The notes: a model not told the origin generated them from the letters alone. DNA of 64,000 bases from Acidovorax sp. (GCF_021287135.1 NZ_JAJTBB010000021.1:186001-250000), one strand, 5' to 3'. Counted from the first letter of the stretch, positions 26,365-36,125 are shown. A program made the numbers and translations.

Positions 26365-28061
26365 CCCGCCCCCTGCGCAGCAACTTCCCGCGCGGCTCCT
26401 ACCTCTGGTCGGTGCGCAACGCGCACTGGCGCGCCCTGGGCATCCCTGAAGAGGATTGCGAGAAGCCCAAGATCGCCATCGTCAACAGCTCCTCGGAACT
26501 GGCGGCCTGCTTCAGCCACCTGGATAAGGTGGCGGCGGAGATCAAGGCCGCCATCCGCGCGGCAGGCGGCGTGCCCTTCGAGATCCGCACTGCCGCGCCC
26601 AGCGACTTCATCACCGGCGCGGGGGCGCGCGGCGCCTACATGCTGGGTGCGCGCGACCTGGTGACCAACGACATCGAGGTGGCCGTGGAGGGCGCGCAGC
26701 TCGACGGCATGGTCTGCCTCACGTCGTGCGACAAGACCGTGCCCGGCCAGCTCATGGCGGCGGCGCGGCTGAACATTCCCACGCTGCTCGTGCCCTGCGG
26801 CTACCAGCCCAGCGGCGAATACCGGGGCAAGCACACGGACATCGAGGACGTCTTCATCGGCGCCATGCATGCGGTCACGGGCGGCCTGCCCGTGGAAGAG
26901 CTGGTGGGCATGAGCCGCGAGGCCATTCGCGGGCCGGGTGTGTGCTCGGGCCTGGGCACGGCCAACTCCATGCACATCGTCTGCGAGGCGCTGGGCCTGG
27001 CCCTGCCGGGCAGCGCGCCGGTGGCCGCACTCAGCCCCAAGATGATGGCGGACGTGCGGGCGGCCGGTGCGCGCATCGTGCAGATGGTGCTCGACGACCT
27101 CAAGCCGCGCGACATCCTCTCGCCCGGCGCCTTTGCCAACGCGGTGCGCGCGGTGCTGTCCATCGGTGGCTCGCTCAACACGGCCAAGCACCTGCAGGCC
27201 GTGGCCACCGAGGGTGAGACAGGCGTCGATGTCTATGGCCTGTTCGAAAGCCTGGGGCCCACCACGCCCGTGCTGGCCGGCGTGCGGCCCATCGGGAGCC
27301 ATTCCATCGAGCAATTCGAAGCGGCAGGCGGTGCGCGCGCGCTCATGCGGCAACTGGCGCCGCTGCTGGATACCGGCGCGCTCACCGTGACGGGCGGCAC
27401 CGTGGCCGACAACCTGCGCGATGTGCAGGTGCAGGATGCCGAGGTGATCCGTCCGCTGGACCGCCCGGTCGCACCCCTGCCGGCCATCGTGCTGCTGCGT
27501 GGCAACCTCGCGCCCGAGTCCGGCCTCATCAAGACCGGGATTGTGGAGCGCAAGGTCCGCCGCTTCACCGGCCCGGCCGTGTGCTTCTGGTCGTCCGATG
27601 CGGCCATCGCCGCGCTCAAGAACGGCGCCATCGTGCCGGGGCAGGTCATCGTGATGCGCGGCGCCGGGGCCTGCGGCGGCCCGGCCATGGGGGGCGGCGC
27701 TTCGCGCGTGGTGTTTGCGGTGGACGGCGCGGGGCTGGGCGACCAGGTGGCCATCCTGACCGACGGGCACCTCTCGGGCCTGGTCTGCAAAGGGCTGGTG
27801 GTGGCCGAGGTGTCGCCCGAGGCGGCGCTGGGCGGGCCGCTGGGCCTGGTGCGCGATGGCGACGGGATCACCATCGACCTGGATGCCCGGCGCCTCGACG
27901 TCGCGCTGACCGACGCGGAACTGGCAGAGCGGCGCGCCAGCTGGCAGGCACCGGCCGCGCAGTTCGATACCGGCTGGCTGCAGCAGTACCGGCGCAACGT
28001 GAGCCCGCTGTCCCAGGGCGCGGTGCTGGTGCGCACCCGGCGCCCCGAACCCGCGGGCTGA
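26361..28061 (+). CDS. IlvD/Edd family dehydratase
   Basis: A 566-residue iron-sulfur dehydratase of the dihydroxy-acid/sugar-acid dehydratase family. Cys residues in cluster-binding contexts are ELAACFSHL (about 49), TSCDKTVPGQ (about 118) and GVCSGLGTAN (about 194). The C-terminal swivel domain has GACGGPAMGG and TDGHLSGL. Divergence from the usual TDGRFSG and from catalytic motifs of IlvD suggests a sugar-acid or other hydroxyacid substrate rather than valine synthesis. It is coupled to AcnX by ATGA overlap, hence two successive dehydrations are likely. Confidence 0.88.
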   Translation: MTRPLRSNFPRGSYLWSVRNAHWRALGIPEEDCEKPKIAIVNSSSELAACFSHLDKVAAEIKAAIRAAGGVPFEIRTAAPSDFITGAGARGAYMLGARDLVTNDIEVAVEGAQLDGMVCLTSCDKTVPGQLMAAARLNIPTLLVPCGYQPSGEYRGKHTDIEDVFIGAMHAVTGGLPVEELVGMSREAIRGPGVCSGLGTANSMHIVCEALGLALPGSAPVAALSPKMMADVRAAGARIVQMVLDDLKPRDILSPGAFANAVRAVLSIGGSLNTAKHLQAVATEGETGVDVYGLFESLGPTTPVLAGVRPIGSHSIEQFEAAGGARALMRQLAPLLDTGALTVTGGTVADNLRDVQVQDAEVIRPLDRPVAPLPAIVLLRGNLAPESGLIKTGIVERKVRRFTGPAVCFWSSDAAIAALKNGAIVPGQVIVMRGAGACGGPAMGGGASRVVFAVDGAGLGDQVAILTDGHLSGLVCKGLVVAEVSPEAALGGPLGLVRDGDGITIDLDARRLDVALTDAELAERRASWQAPAAQFDTGWLQQYRRNVSPLSQGAVLVRTRRPEPAG

Positions 28062-28180
28062 TCCCCTTCATTTCCTGGCTTTCACCTCCGGGCGCGGACG
28101 CAGATCCGCCCCGGTGGGCGGAGCCCTGCGCGCGAATTTTTTTGATTTTCCAACCCGAGAAGAAGCAGGAGACAAAGAGC

Positions 28181-29335
28181 ATGAAAAAGAGCACGAAGAC
28201 GAGCACGAAGAAAAGAGCCTTGTGGATGTGGTCGGCCCTGGGGCTGGCGTGCGGCGCCGCCCATGCGCAGTCCAGCGTCACCTTGTTTGGTGTGGTGGAC
28301 CTGGGCGTGCAGCAGACGCGCTCCGGAGACGGAGGGAAGGTCACGGCGCTGGGCAATGGAGGGTTGTCCACCAGCCGCATCGGCTTTCGCGGCACCGAAG
28401 ACCTGGGCAGCGGCCTGCGGGCGGGGTTCTGGCTGGAGGGCAGCCTGAACCCCGACACGGGCGCGGGCCGCGCCACCAACACCAACAACCAGCCCAGCGG
28501 CGCCACCACGGCCGGGCCACTGACCTTTGACCGCATGTCGTACGTGAGCCTGTCGCACACGCAATGGGGCGAAGTCCGGGCTGGGCGGGACTTCATTCCC
28601 ACGCACTACAACAGCATCTACTTCGACCCGTTCAACGCCAACGGCGTGGCCCGTGCGGGCAACTTGACCTTCGCGGGCGCTGGCACGGGGCCGCTGCCCA
28701 CGGCCATCGCGGGCAGCAACACCTTGAGCTACTGGCTTCCGGGCAAGCTCGGCGGCCTGTACGGCATGGCCATGGTCGGGACGGGGGAGAACCTCTCCAA
28801 TGCACCCAACAGCGACGACGGCAATTTTGCCGGCCTGCGCCTGGGCTACGCCGCTGGCGCGTTCGATGTGGCAGCGGCTTTCACGCGCTCGCAGTTCAGT
28901 TCCACCGCCGCCATCGGCAACTACACGCATGCCAACGTGGGCGGCACCTGGGATGCAGGCTTCGCCAAGTTCTTCGCCCTGTACAACCGCGTGACGGTCC
29001 AGCTGGCGGCGGGCTCGGTGCGCAAGAACACGGCAGAGATCGGTGCCCACATCCCCGCGTTCGAGGTGGGCCGCATCCGCCTGAGCTACGCCTACCTGGA
29101 CGACCGCAGCGACACCAGCGTGCGCACGCCTGGCGGCCAGGCGCGCAGTGGCGACGATGCACGCCAGTGGGGCGTGGGCTATGTGCACAACCTTTCCAAG
29201 CGGACCGCGCTGTACGGCACCTACGCACGCATCTCGAACCGCGGCGAGGCGCGCTATGTCGTGAGCGGCGGGGCGGCACCCGCGGCCGGGCGCAGCTCGT
29301 CGGGCTGGGAGCTTGGTGTGCGGCACACCTTCTGA
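28181..29335 (+). CDS. outer-membrane porin (Gram-negative porin family)
   Basis: A 384-residue precursor: a lysine-rich start and signal ending AAHAQS, then the betaproteobacterial trimeric-porin opening SVTLFGVVDLGVQQ, RIGFRGTEDLG, and a C-terminal strand ending in VRHTF with a terminal Phe. It should form a 16-strand barrel for diffusion of small solutes. CAGGAGA precedes the ATG. It lies 119 bp after the dehydratase gene and 14 bp before a Bug gene, so it probably admits the substrate of this pathway. Confidence 0.92.
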   Translation: MKKSTKTSTKKRALWMWSALGLACGAAHAQSSVTLFGVVDLGVQQTRSGDGGKVTALGNGGLSTSRIGFRGTEDLGSGLRAGFWLEGSLNPDTGAGRATNTNNQPSGATTAGPLTFDRMSYVSLSHTQWGEVRAGRDFIPTHYNSIYFDPFNANGVARAGNLTFAGAGTGPLPTAIAGSNTLSYWLPGKLGGLYGMAMVGTGENLSNAPNSDDGNFAGLRLGYAAGAFDVAAAFTRSQFSSTAAIGNYTHANVGGTWDAGFAKFFALYNRVTVQLAAGSVRKNTAEIGAHIPAFEVGRIRLSYAYLDDRSDTSVRTPGGQARSGDDARQWGVGYVHNLSKRTALYGTYARISNRGEARYVVSGGAAPAAGRSSSGWELGVRHTF

Positions 29336-29349
29336 TCTGGGAGACGACC

Positions 29350-30321
29350 ATGCAACGCAGAAACCTGGGCGCCCTGGCGGCCGGTGCCGCACTGGCCCTG
29401 CTGCCCGGCGCCGCAGCCTGGAGTGCCGAGACCTACCCCGCCAAGCCGGTGCGCCTGATCGTGGGCTTTGCGCCCGGCGGTGGGGCGGATGCCCTCACGC
29501 GCATCATCGCGGAGGGCTTGTCCAAGCAGCTGGGGCAGCAGGTGGTGGTGGAAAACCGCCCCGGCGCCGACGGCGTGCTGGCCGCGCAGGCCGTGTCGTC
29601 CGCCAAGCCGGACGGCTATACGCTGCTGATGGGCACCAACACGGCCATGGTGGCCGCTCCCACCCTGCGCCCGACGCCGCCGTACGACCCGTTTCAGGCC
29701 TTCACGCCCATCAGCTCGGCAGGGCAGTTCTCGATGTTCCTGGTGGTGCCGGCGAGCCTGCCCGCGAAGAGCGTGGGCGAGCTGCTGGCCTTGGTGGCTG
29801 CCAAGCCCGGCGCGTATAACTCCGCCTCCAGCAACAGTGCTTCGGAGCTGGCGATGCTGCAACTGCTGGGCGAGCAGCGCAAGGTCGTCAACGCGCGCTA
29901 CAAGGGCGACATGCAGGCCATGACCGACCTGCTGGGCGGGCAGATCCACATGATGTTCACCACCGGCACGCTGGCCCCCAGCTTTGTGAAGGAGGGCCGC
30001 ATCCGCGCACTGGCGGCGCTGTTGCCCGAGCGCAGCGCCCTGCTGCCCGACGTGCCCACGGGCGGCGAACTGGGGCTGGGCAAGCTCACGATCACGCCCT
30101 GGGCGGGTTTCTTCGGGCCGCCGGGATTGCCCAAAGCCATTACCGACAAGCTGTCGCAGGAGCTGCAGAAGACGCTGAAGCGCCCGGAGGTGCATGCGCA
30201 ACTGGTGCAGCAGGGCTTTGAGGGCTACGGCATGAGCCCCGCGAAATTCGCCGAGTTCTTCCGCACGCAGTACGACGCGTTCGGCGCCACGGTGCGCGAG
30301 CACAACGTGAAGTTCGAGTAG
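29350..30321 (+). CDS. Bug family tripartite tricarboxylate transporter substrate-binding protein
   Basis: A 323-residue periplasmic binding protein with a signal ending near AAWSAE and the family order RLIVGFAPGGGADALTR, VVENRPGADGV, KPDGYTLLMGTNT. It is more diverged from the two Bug proteins at 20-22 kb than they are from each other. It is the last gene of the porin/dehydratase operon and again lacks TctA/TctB. Confidence 0.9.
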   Translation: MQRRNLGALAAGAALALLPGAAAWSAETYPAKPVRLIVGFAPGGGADALTRIIAEGLSKQLGQQVVVENRPGADGVLAAQAVSSAKPDGYTLLMGTNTAMVAAPTLRPTPPYDPFQAFTPISSAGQFSMFLVVPASLPAKSVGELLALVAAKPGAYNSASSNSASELAMLQLLGEQRKVVNARYKGDMQAMTDLLGGQIHMMFTTGTLAPSFVKEGRIRALAALLPERSALLPDVPTGGELGLGKLTITPWAGFFGPPGLPKAITDKLSQELQKTLKRPEVHAQLVQQGFEGYGMSPAKFAEFFRTQYDAFGATVREHNVKFE

Positions 30322-30379
30322 GGGCGCTTGCGGCGCCCCGCTACCGCCGCACGAGCCGAAGGGCCACGGCGGCGGCCCG

Positions 30380-31195
30380 TCAGGAAGGCACGCTCCGGTA
30401 GTTGCCAGGCGTCATGGCGTGGTGGGCCTTGAACGCGCGCTGGAGGTGCGCCTGGTCTGAAAAGCCCATGGACTGGGCTGCATCGGCCAGCGCCATGCCT
30501 TGGGACAGCAGCCGCCGTGCGCCGTTGACGCGCAGGTTCTGCAGGTAGCTGCCGGGCGTCATGCCGCACGCCGTCTGGAAACGCCGGATGAACCGGGAAC
30601 TGCTCATGCCACAGGCTTCGGCGAGTTCTTGCACGGTGACGCGCTTCTCGTAACCCGCCTGCATTGCCGCCATGGCGGGTACCAGTTCTTCGGGCACATG
30701 GGCCCAGTCCCTGGGGTGGCCGGGGCGGGACTGGCTGGCAACCCAGCGGGGCAGGTCTGCGGCCAGTGCGTGGGCCGCAGCCTCCGACGTCACGGGGCGG
30801 CACAACAGGTCCACGCACCGCGTGATGGCCGGGTCCCTGAGGCTGCGGGAGATCCATTCCAGTCCGTCCGGCGGTGCCGCCATCCCCCGGACCTGCGCGA
30901 CCGCATGGCGCAGCCAGTCGGCGTTGATGAACAGCATGCGATAGGACCAGATGTTTCCGGGCAGGGGGTTGCAGGAGTGAACCACGTCGGGCTCAATCAG
31001 CACCACGGAGCCGGCCTGGACCTGCTGGGGCCCGCCGGGATGGTGGAAGGTCGCGCAGCCGGTGTCGACGATGCCCACGGAAAATTCGGCATGCGCGTGG
31101 GCTCGGTAGCAGTCGCGGGTGTTGACGCTGACGCGAAGCTCCGCCCACGGCGCAGCCGGGTGGCGGTGGATGCGGTGCTGGCTGTCGGATGGCAT
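30380..31195 (-). CDS. AraC family transcriptional regulator
   Basis: A 271-residue AraC regulator: N-terminal cupin-like sensor (about 15-100, with HAHAEFSVGIV and VVLIEPDVVHSCNP) and a C-terminal double helix-turn-helix (about 175-268; TVQELAEACGMSSSRFIRRFQ and ADAAQSMGFSDQAHLQRAFK). It is four bases downstream of the LysE gene on the same strand and likely regulates it, a pairing seen elsewhere. Confidence 0.92.
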   Translation of the reverse strand: MPSDSQHRIHRHPAAPWAELRVSVNTRDCYRAHAHAEFSVGIVDTGCATFHHPGGPQQVQAGSVVLIEPDVVHSCNPLPGNIWSYRMLFINADWLRHAVAQVRGMAAPPDGLEWISRSLRDPAITRCVDLLCRPVTSEAAAHALAADLPRWVASQSRPGHPRDWAHVPEELVPAMAAMQAGYEKRVTVQELAEACGMSSSRFIRRFQTACGMTPGSYLQNLRVNGARRLLSQGMALADAAQSMGFSDQAHLQRAFKAHHAMTPGNYRSVPS

Positions 31196-31199
31196 CAGA

Positions 31200-31811
31200 T
31201 CATTGCACCATCGGGACGACGCTGTACGCGAGCAGCAGGCCCATGGCCCGGTTGAAGAACTTCTGCCGTGCCGGCACTGCCAGCCAGCGCGTCAGGACAC
31301 GCCCGGCGACAGTCCAGCAGCCCACGCCAAAGCTGCAGGCCAGCAGCGACACGCCGCAAAACATCGCCAGCGCGGCTGGCACATCGGTCTGGGGCAGGAC
31401 GAACAGCCCCACGCCGGACAAGGCGACCATCCACGCTTTCGGGTTGAGGGACTGCGCCATGCCGCCATCGGCAAAGGCCCGGGCAGCTGTGTCCCCTTCC
31501 AGTGTGGCCGCCGCCTGCAATGGGGCCGGGGGCGCGGTGGCAATGCGCCAGGCCAGGTACATCAGGTAGCCGGCCCCGGCCCATTTCATCGCCAGCATGA
31601 GCGGCTGGTTGCCCAGCAACTGCTCGCCCCCCTTGCCCATGAGCCACACGACCAGTGCATAGCTCACGCTGGCACCCAGCACATAGGCCATGGCCACGCC
31701 GGGCTTGCCCTGCGCGCCGTGGCGCACGGCAAGGATGTTGACGGGACCCGGGGTGATGGCCCCGACCACGGCGAAAACGCCCATTCCAAAGACAAGAGCC
31801 GACACGGACAT
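31200..31811 (-). CDS. LysE family translocator
   Basis: A 203-residue inner-membrane exporter of the LysE/RhtB family with about six membrane segments and the family motif GAITPGPVNILAVRHG near the N-terminus, followed by LNPKAWM. It exports amino acids or similar compounds. The start is the ATG at 31811 behind AGGAAGG; a GTG 15 bases upstream is possible. It is in an operon with the AraC regulator. Confidence 0.9.
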   Translation of the reverse strand: MSVSALVFGMGVFAVVGAITPGPVNILAVRHGAQGKPGVAMAYVLGASVSYALVVWLMGKGGEQLLGNQPLMLAMKWAGAGYLMYLAWRIATAPPAPLQAAATLEGDTAARAFADGGMAQSLNPKAWMVALSGVGLFVLPQTDVPAALAMFCGVSLLACSFGVGCWTVAGRVLTRWLAVPARQKFFNRAMGLLLAYSVVPMVQ

Positions 31812-31982
31812 ACCTTCCTGAAACACCGTTGCGAAACGGGTTCAGTATGGGCAGCCGGCCGGCGGATGTATTGAACAGAATTGCGCGGCAGGGGCGTTCT
31901 GCGGCCGGCGTTGGGCGGGCCGGGGGCACCTCCTGGGCAATGGCCGCCGCTGCAAAACCGTCGCGGCGTTGCCCGTGTGTTC

Positions 31983-34469
31983 TCACCGGCCCCGCACGCC
32001 GCGGCTCCTGCGCGTGTGCCCTGCGCTCTGGCACGCCCGGCGGTAGGCACGCAGGGTTTGCTCGGCGCGCTGCAGCACGGTGTCTTCCGCCACGGCCGCG
32101 CGGTGGGCCAGCTCGTCGGCCTGTGCCTGCTGCAGCTCTGCCGGGCTCATCCCGGACGCTTCGCCCGTCAGCAGCGCAATGCCCTCGCTCACGTGCCCCA
32201 TGGTGTAGACGTGGAACAGCCCGCGCTCCACGGCGTCCTGCACGCTGCGGCCGAGCATCAGGTGGCGCTGGTTGCGGGCGGGGATCAGCACGCCTTGCGT
32301 GCCGTCCAGCCCCGCGGTCTGGCAGGCCTGGAACCAGCCCTCGATCTTCTCGTTGATGCCGCCCACGGGCAGCACTTCGCCGTGCTGGTTCAATGCGCCG
32401 GTGACGGCAATGCCCTGGCGCAGGGGCAGGCCCGACAGGCTGGACAGCAGCGCGTACAGCTCGGCGCACGAGGCCGAATCGCCCTCCACGCCGCTGTACT
32501 CCTGCTCGAACACGATGGAGGCGTTCAGCGCCAGCGGCGCCACGTGGCTGAACAGGGCCGTGAGGTAGCTGTGCAGGATGAGCACGCCCTTGTCGTGGAT
32601 GGGGCCGGACATGTCCACCTCGCGCTCGATGTTCAGCAGGCCCTCCTGTCCGGCGAAGGTGCGTGCGGTGATGCGCACGGGGAAGCCGAAGCGGTAGTCG
32701 CCCAGGTCGATCTGCGTCATGGCGTTGATCTGGCCGGCCACGCTGCCGCTCAGCGTGATCAGGCGCTCGCCTTCGGTGATGGATTCGTGCAGCTGCTCTT
32801 CGGGGTAGTTGTGGCGCAGGCGGCGCGCGTGCAGGGCGGCTTGCACGTCGCTGGCTTCCACCAGGGTGCCCGCGCGCTGCTGGCACAGCGCCGCGCTTTC
32901 GATCACCAGCGCCTCGGTGTGGGCGAAGAGGGCGCTCTGGCGGCCCTGGTCGTCGGCCTCGCGGTGGGATTGCTCCAGCAGCAGCGCCACCGCGGCGGCG
33001 CTGAAGTGGGGCAGGCCGCGCTTGTGGCAGGTCTGCGCCACAAAGATGGCCGTGGCCTGGCGCGTGCCGGCGGTGGCCGCAAAGCGCTCTACAAAATCCA
33101 CCTTGGCGCGAAAGCGGCGGGCGGCGTCGGGGTCGGCCTCCTGCAGGGCGTAGTACTCCTCGACCGAACCGATCAGCACGATTTTCACGTCCACGTCCAC
33201 CGGCTCGGGCAGCAGCGCGGCGGGCGCGCCGGGGGCGTGGCCGGCAGGCGCGCCGCCGCCGGCTTCTTCGATCTGCAGGCGGCCGCAGCGCAGGAAGCGG
33301 CGCAGGCGCGGCCACAGGCCTTCTTCCGCGGCCAGGTCCTGCAGGTGCAGCAGGATGAAGCCGCCGTGCGCCTTGAGCAGGCTGCCGGCCAGGATGGCGG
33401 TGTGGTCGGCCTGCACGCCGTCCGAGTCCATCCCGTGCTCGATGCTGCCGAACAGGGCGCGCGCGGTGGGGTGGTCTTCCACCACCACGGGGGCGGCCGT
33501 GCGGCCGTCGTTGTCCACCACCAGGTTCACCTGGCAGCGGGCGATCAGGTCGTCCAGCGCGTCCTTGCGGTCGGCCTCGGCGTCGCTGTCGGGTTCGTCG
33601 TGCAGGGGCTCGAACAGGTCGATGTGCTCCAGCAGCGCGCGCTCCACGCGGTCGAGCCACTGCGAGAGCTTGGCGCCGTCCTTGATCTGCTTGCGCAGGC
33701 CCAGGCGGATGTCCTGCAGGCCTTGTTCCACCAGGGGCTTGACGGTGCGCCGGCGCAACGCGGCCAGGGCCTCGTCGCGGGCGCGTTCGAGCGGGCGCAT
33801 GGTGTCCAGGAAGCGGCCGATCTCGGCACGCAGGGCCTGCTCGGCCAGGTCGATCTCAGCGCGGCGCTCGGGCGGCAGGGCCCGGGCCTCGGCCTCGGTC
33901 AGCGGCTGGCCGCGGGGGCCGGTGAGGGTGAAGACCATTTGCCCGCCCTCGCGCGAGAGGCGGAACTGCCGCGCCTGCGCGAACTGGTCGAGTTGCGCAA
34001 AGCCGGCCGATTCCTGCGCCTGCCACTGCTGCTGGATGCGCCCCGCCTCGGCCTTGAAGTCGGGGCTGGCCAGGCGCTTTGGGATGTCGGCTTGCAGCGT
34101 GCGCGCCACGTCGGCCATGCCCTGGCGCAGCAGGCGGCCCTGGCCTGCGGGCAGGCGCAGGGCGCGCGGGCGCTCGGGGTGGTCAAAGTTGTGCAGGTAG
34201 CACAGGTCGGGCGGCACGGGGCGCTGGACCGCGGCCTCGTGCATGGCCTGGCGCATCAGCGACGCGCGGCCGCTGCCCACCTCGCCCAGCACGAAGAGGT
34301 GGTAGTCGGGCTGCTGCAGGCCAAGGCCGAACTGCGCGGCGGCCTGGGCGCGCTCCTGGCCGATCCAGGGCAGGGGCTCGCCCGCCAGCTCGGCGGTGGT
34401 GGCAAAGCCCAGGGTGGCGGGGTCGATGGTCAGGCGCAACTGGTGGGGGGCAAGGGCAAAGGCGGGCAT
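31983..34469 (-). CDS. Lon-like (LonB/YcbZ-type) S16 protease
   Basis: An 828-residue protein: N-terminal AAA-like region (about 40-560) followed by a Lon protease domain (about 565-790). The catalytic dyad is Ser665 in EGDSAS and Lys708 in GGINEKI, with the same 43-residue spacing as in Lon. The P-loop reads GEVGSGRA, so the Lys and Ser/Thr of Walker A are replaced, and the Walker B region (GGFILLHLQDL) lacks the DE. ATP use is doubtful, as in other YcbZ-type proteins. A decayed second copy of its last 120 residues lies at 15.7-16.1 kb. No partner gene is evident. Confidence 0.88.
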   Translation of the reverse strand: MPAFALAPHQLRLTIDPATLGFATTAELAGEPLPWIGQERAQAAAQFGLGLQQPDYHLFVLGEVGSGRASLMRQAMHEAAVQRPVPPDLCYLHNFDHPERPRALRLPAGQGRLLRQGMADVARTLQADIPKRLASPDFKAEAGRIQQQWQAQESAGFAQLDQFAQARQFRLSREGGQMVFTLTGPRGQPLTEAEARALPPERRAEIDLAEQALRAEIGRFLDTMRPLERARDEALAALRRRTVKPLVEQGLQDIRLGLRKQIKDGAKLSQWLDRVERALLEHIDLFEPLHDEPDSDAEADRKDALDDLIARCQVNLVVDNDGRTAAPVVVEDHPTARALFGSIEHGMDSDGVQADHTAILAGSLLKAHGGFILLHLQDLAAEEGLWPRLRRFLRCGRLQIEEAGGGAPAGHAPGAPAALLPEPVDVDVKIVLIGSVEEYYALQEADPDAARRFRAKVDFVERFAATAGTRQATAIFVAQTCHKRGLPHFSAAAVALLLEQSHREADDQGRQSALFAHTEALVIESAALCQQRAGTLVEASDVQAALHARRLRHNYPEEQLHESITEGERLITLSGSVAGQINAMTQIDLGDYRFGFPVRITARTFAGQEGLLNIEREVDMSGPIHDKGVLILHSYLTALFSHVAPLALNASIVFEQEYSGVEGDSASCAELYALLSSLSGLPLRQGIAVTGALNQHGEVLPVGGINEKIEGWFQACQTAGLDGTQGVLIPARNQRHLMLGRSVQDAVERGLFHVYTMGHVSEGIALLTGEASGMSPAELQQAQADELAHRAAVAEDTVLQRAEQTLRAYRRACQSAGHTRRSRGVRGR

Positions 34470-34579
34470 CGGTGGGTGGTGGCGTGCGGCAGGGCTTCAG
34501 ATCAGAGAGGGGCTGCCATCGCGGAATATGAATTGAATGAAAAGTGGCCGGCCAGGGGCCTGTCTATCTCAGCGGGAGC

Positions 34580-34700
34580 TCACTCCCTCTCCCCTTGTGG
34601 GAGAGGGCCGGGGAGAGGGGGGCGGCACGGGATGGCCGGGGCGCAATGCGGGGGGCTGCCCCCTCTCCCCAACCCTCTCCCGCGAGGGGAGAGGGGGTAA
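34580..34700. repeat. CCCTCTCC-type palindromic intergenic repeat, family D
   Basis: Two inverted pairs: CCCTCTCCCC with GGGAGAGGG, and CCCCTCTCCCC with GGGGAGAGGGGG, separated by a GGCGGCACGGGATGGCC-like spacer. It occupies most of the gene-free stretch 34470-34832, which otherwise holds only a family A repeat and no gene. Confidence 0.75.
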
Positions 34701-34763
34701 GACCGCAAGGCCGCTGTGGTTGGGCGGATTGGTTTCCTGGTTTGAGAGGGACAATTTTTTGGA

Positions 34764-34826
34764 TAAAAATGGCCGCTAGCGCTTATGGATAAAGCGCGGG
34801 CAGCTATCAAAAGTATAGTAATCGAC
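34764..34826. repeat. dispersed repeat family A, copy 3
   Basis: Includes GGCCGCTAGCGCTTATGG, then AAAGCGCGG, CAGCTATCAAAAG and TATAG. It overlies the end of the gap downstream of the leftward ferrochelatase gene and may terminate it. Confidence 0.7.
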
Positions 34827-34832
34827 CCATTG

Positions 34833-35942
34833 TCAACGGGCCGCGGGGCAGGCGCCTTGTGGAGCGCCGCCCGCCAGCGCGTAGCTGCGCGCATCGGCCA
34901 GCGCGGCCGCGGTGGGCGCCTCGGTGGGCCACCCGGCCAGGTGCTGCTGCGCGATGCGGCTGAGCGCGGTGATCCAGTGGCTGTTGTCGTTCAGGCAGGG
35001 GATGTAGTGAAACTCCTGTCCGCCCGCGTGCAGGAAGGCCTCGCGCACTTCCATGTTGATTTCCTCCAGCGTCTCCAGGCAGTCGCTGGTAAAGCCGGGG
35101 CATACCACGTCCACGCGCCGCGTGCCCGCCTGGCCCAGTGCCTCGACGGTGGGCTGGGTGTAGGGCTCCAGCCACTTGGCCTTGCCAAAGCGCGACTGGA
35201 AGGTGATGCGATAGCGGTCTTCGCGCAGGCCCAGGCGCTCGGCCAGCAGGCGGCCGGTCTTGCGGGCCTCGCAGTGGTAGGGGTCGCCCAGGTGCAGGGT
35301 GCGCTCGGGCACGCCATGAAAGCTCATCACCAGCTGGTCGGGCTGGCCGTGGGTCTTCCAGTGGGCTTCGATGGTGCGGGCCAGGGCATCGATGTAGCCG
35401 GGCGCATCGTGGTAGCGGTTGACGAAACGCAGCTCGGGCACATTGCGCGTGCGTGCGGCCCAGGCATACACCGCGTCGAACACGCTGGCGGTGGTGGTGC
35501 CCGAGTACTGCGGGTACAGCGGCAGGATCAGGATGCGCGTGGCGCCCTCGGCCTTCAGCGCATCGAGCTGGCTGGCGATGGACGGGTTGCCGTAGCGCAT
35601 GGCGTGCCGCACCAGCACGTTGTGGCCGGCCTCGCCCAGCCAGCCGCGCAGCAGTGTGGCCTGCCGGGCCGACCAGTGGGCCAGCGGCGAGCCCTCGGCG
35701 GTCCAGATGCTGGCGTACTTGGCGGCCGACTTGGCCGGCCGGGTGCGCAAGATGATGCCGTGCAGGATGGGCCACCACAGGAGCTTGGGGATCTCGACCA
35801 CGCGCGGGTCGCCCAGAAACTGCGCCAGGTAGCGGCGCACGGCCGGGGCCGTGGGCTCGTCGGGCGTGCCCAGGTTGCACAGCAGCACGGCGGTGCGGTC
35901 GGCCTGGCCGTGGGTGTAGGGCGGTTCGGTTTGAAACGGCAT
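34833..35942 (-). CDS. hemH: ferrochelatase
   Basis: A 369-residue ferrochelatase that inserts Fe2+ into protoporphyrin IX, the last step of protoheme synthesis. It has [11 protein letters not shown] at the N-terminus, the metal-site His in [24 protein letters not shown], the [15 protein letters not shown] signature and the C-terminal LNDNSHWI region. It appears soluble with no membrane tail. It is monocistronic: no heme gene lies next to it. Confidence 0.95.
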   Translation of the reverse strand: MPFQTEPPYTHGQADRTAVLLCNLGTPDEPTAPAVRRYLAQFLGDPRVVEIPKLLWWPILHGIILRTRPAKSAAKYASIWTAEGSPLAHWSARQATLLRGWLGEAGHNVLVRHAMRYGNPSIASQLDALKAEGATRILILPLYPQYSGTTTASVFDAVYAWAARTRNVPELRFVNRYHDAPGYIDALARTIEAHWKTHGQPDQLVMSFHGVPERTLHLGDPYHCEARKTGRLLAERLGLREDRYRITFQSRFGKAKWLEPYTQPTVEALGQAGTRRVDVVCPGFTSDCLETLEEINMEVREAFLHAGGQEFHYIPCLNDNSHWITALSRIAQQHLAGWPTEAPTAAALADARSYALAGGAPQGACPAAR

Positions 35943-36022
35943 ACCGCATTCTCACGCAAGGCAAGGCCCGTGCGCACGTCGCGGGGCTGCAAGGCCTGGG
36001 GACGCGGGGACAGGCGGCAGGG

Positions 36023-36065
36023 CAAAAAAGAGCCTCCGGCGCCCGTGGGCGGGGCGCTGGAGGCT
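36023..36065 (-). terminator. rho-independent terminator of the copper-receptor operon
   Basis: On the minus strand AGCCTCCAGCGCCCC (36065-36051) pairs with GGGCGCCGGAGGCT (about 36044-36031), followed by a run of six T (36029-36024). It is placed about 60 bp beyond the receptor stop codon. Confidence 0.85.
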
Positions 36066-36125
36066 GTCAACGATGGAATCACGCGGCGGTAGATCACGGG
36101 CACCGCCGCCCAGCCCGGGAAAGGA

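Noticed and set aside
31881-34700. A 939-codon plus-strand frame opposite the Lon-like gene
   Set aside because: Composition is Gly/Ala/Val/His-rich with no domain, while the minus strand encodes a recognisable protease.
34580-34700. CRISPR-like array
   Set aside because: Only inverted CCCTCTCC blocks occur; there are no regularly spaced direct repeats with unique spacers and no cas gene.
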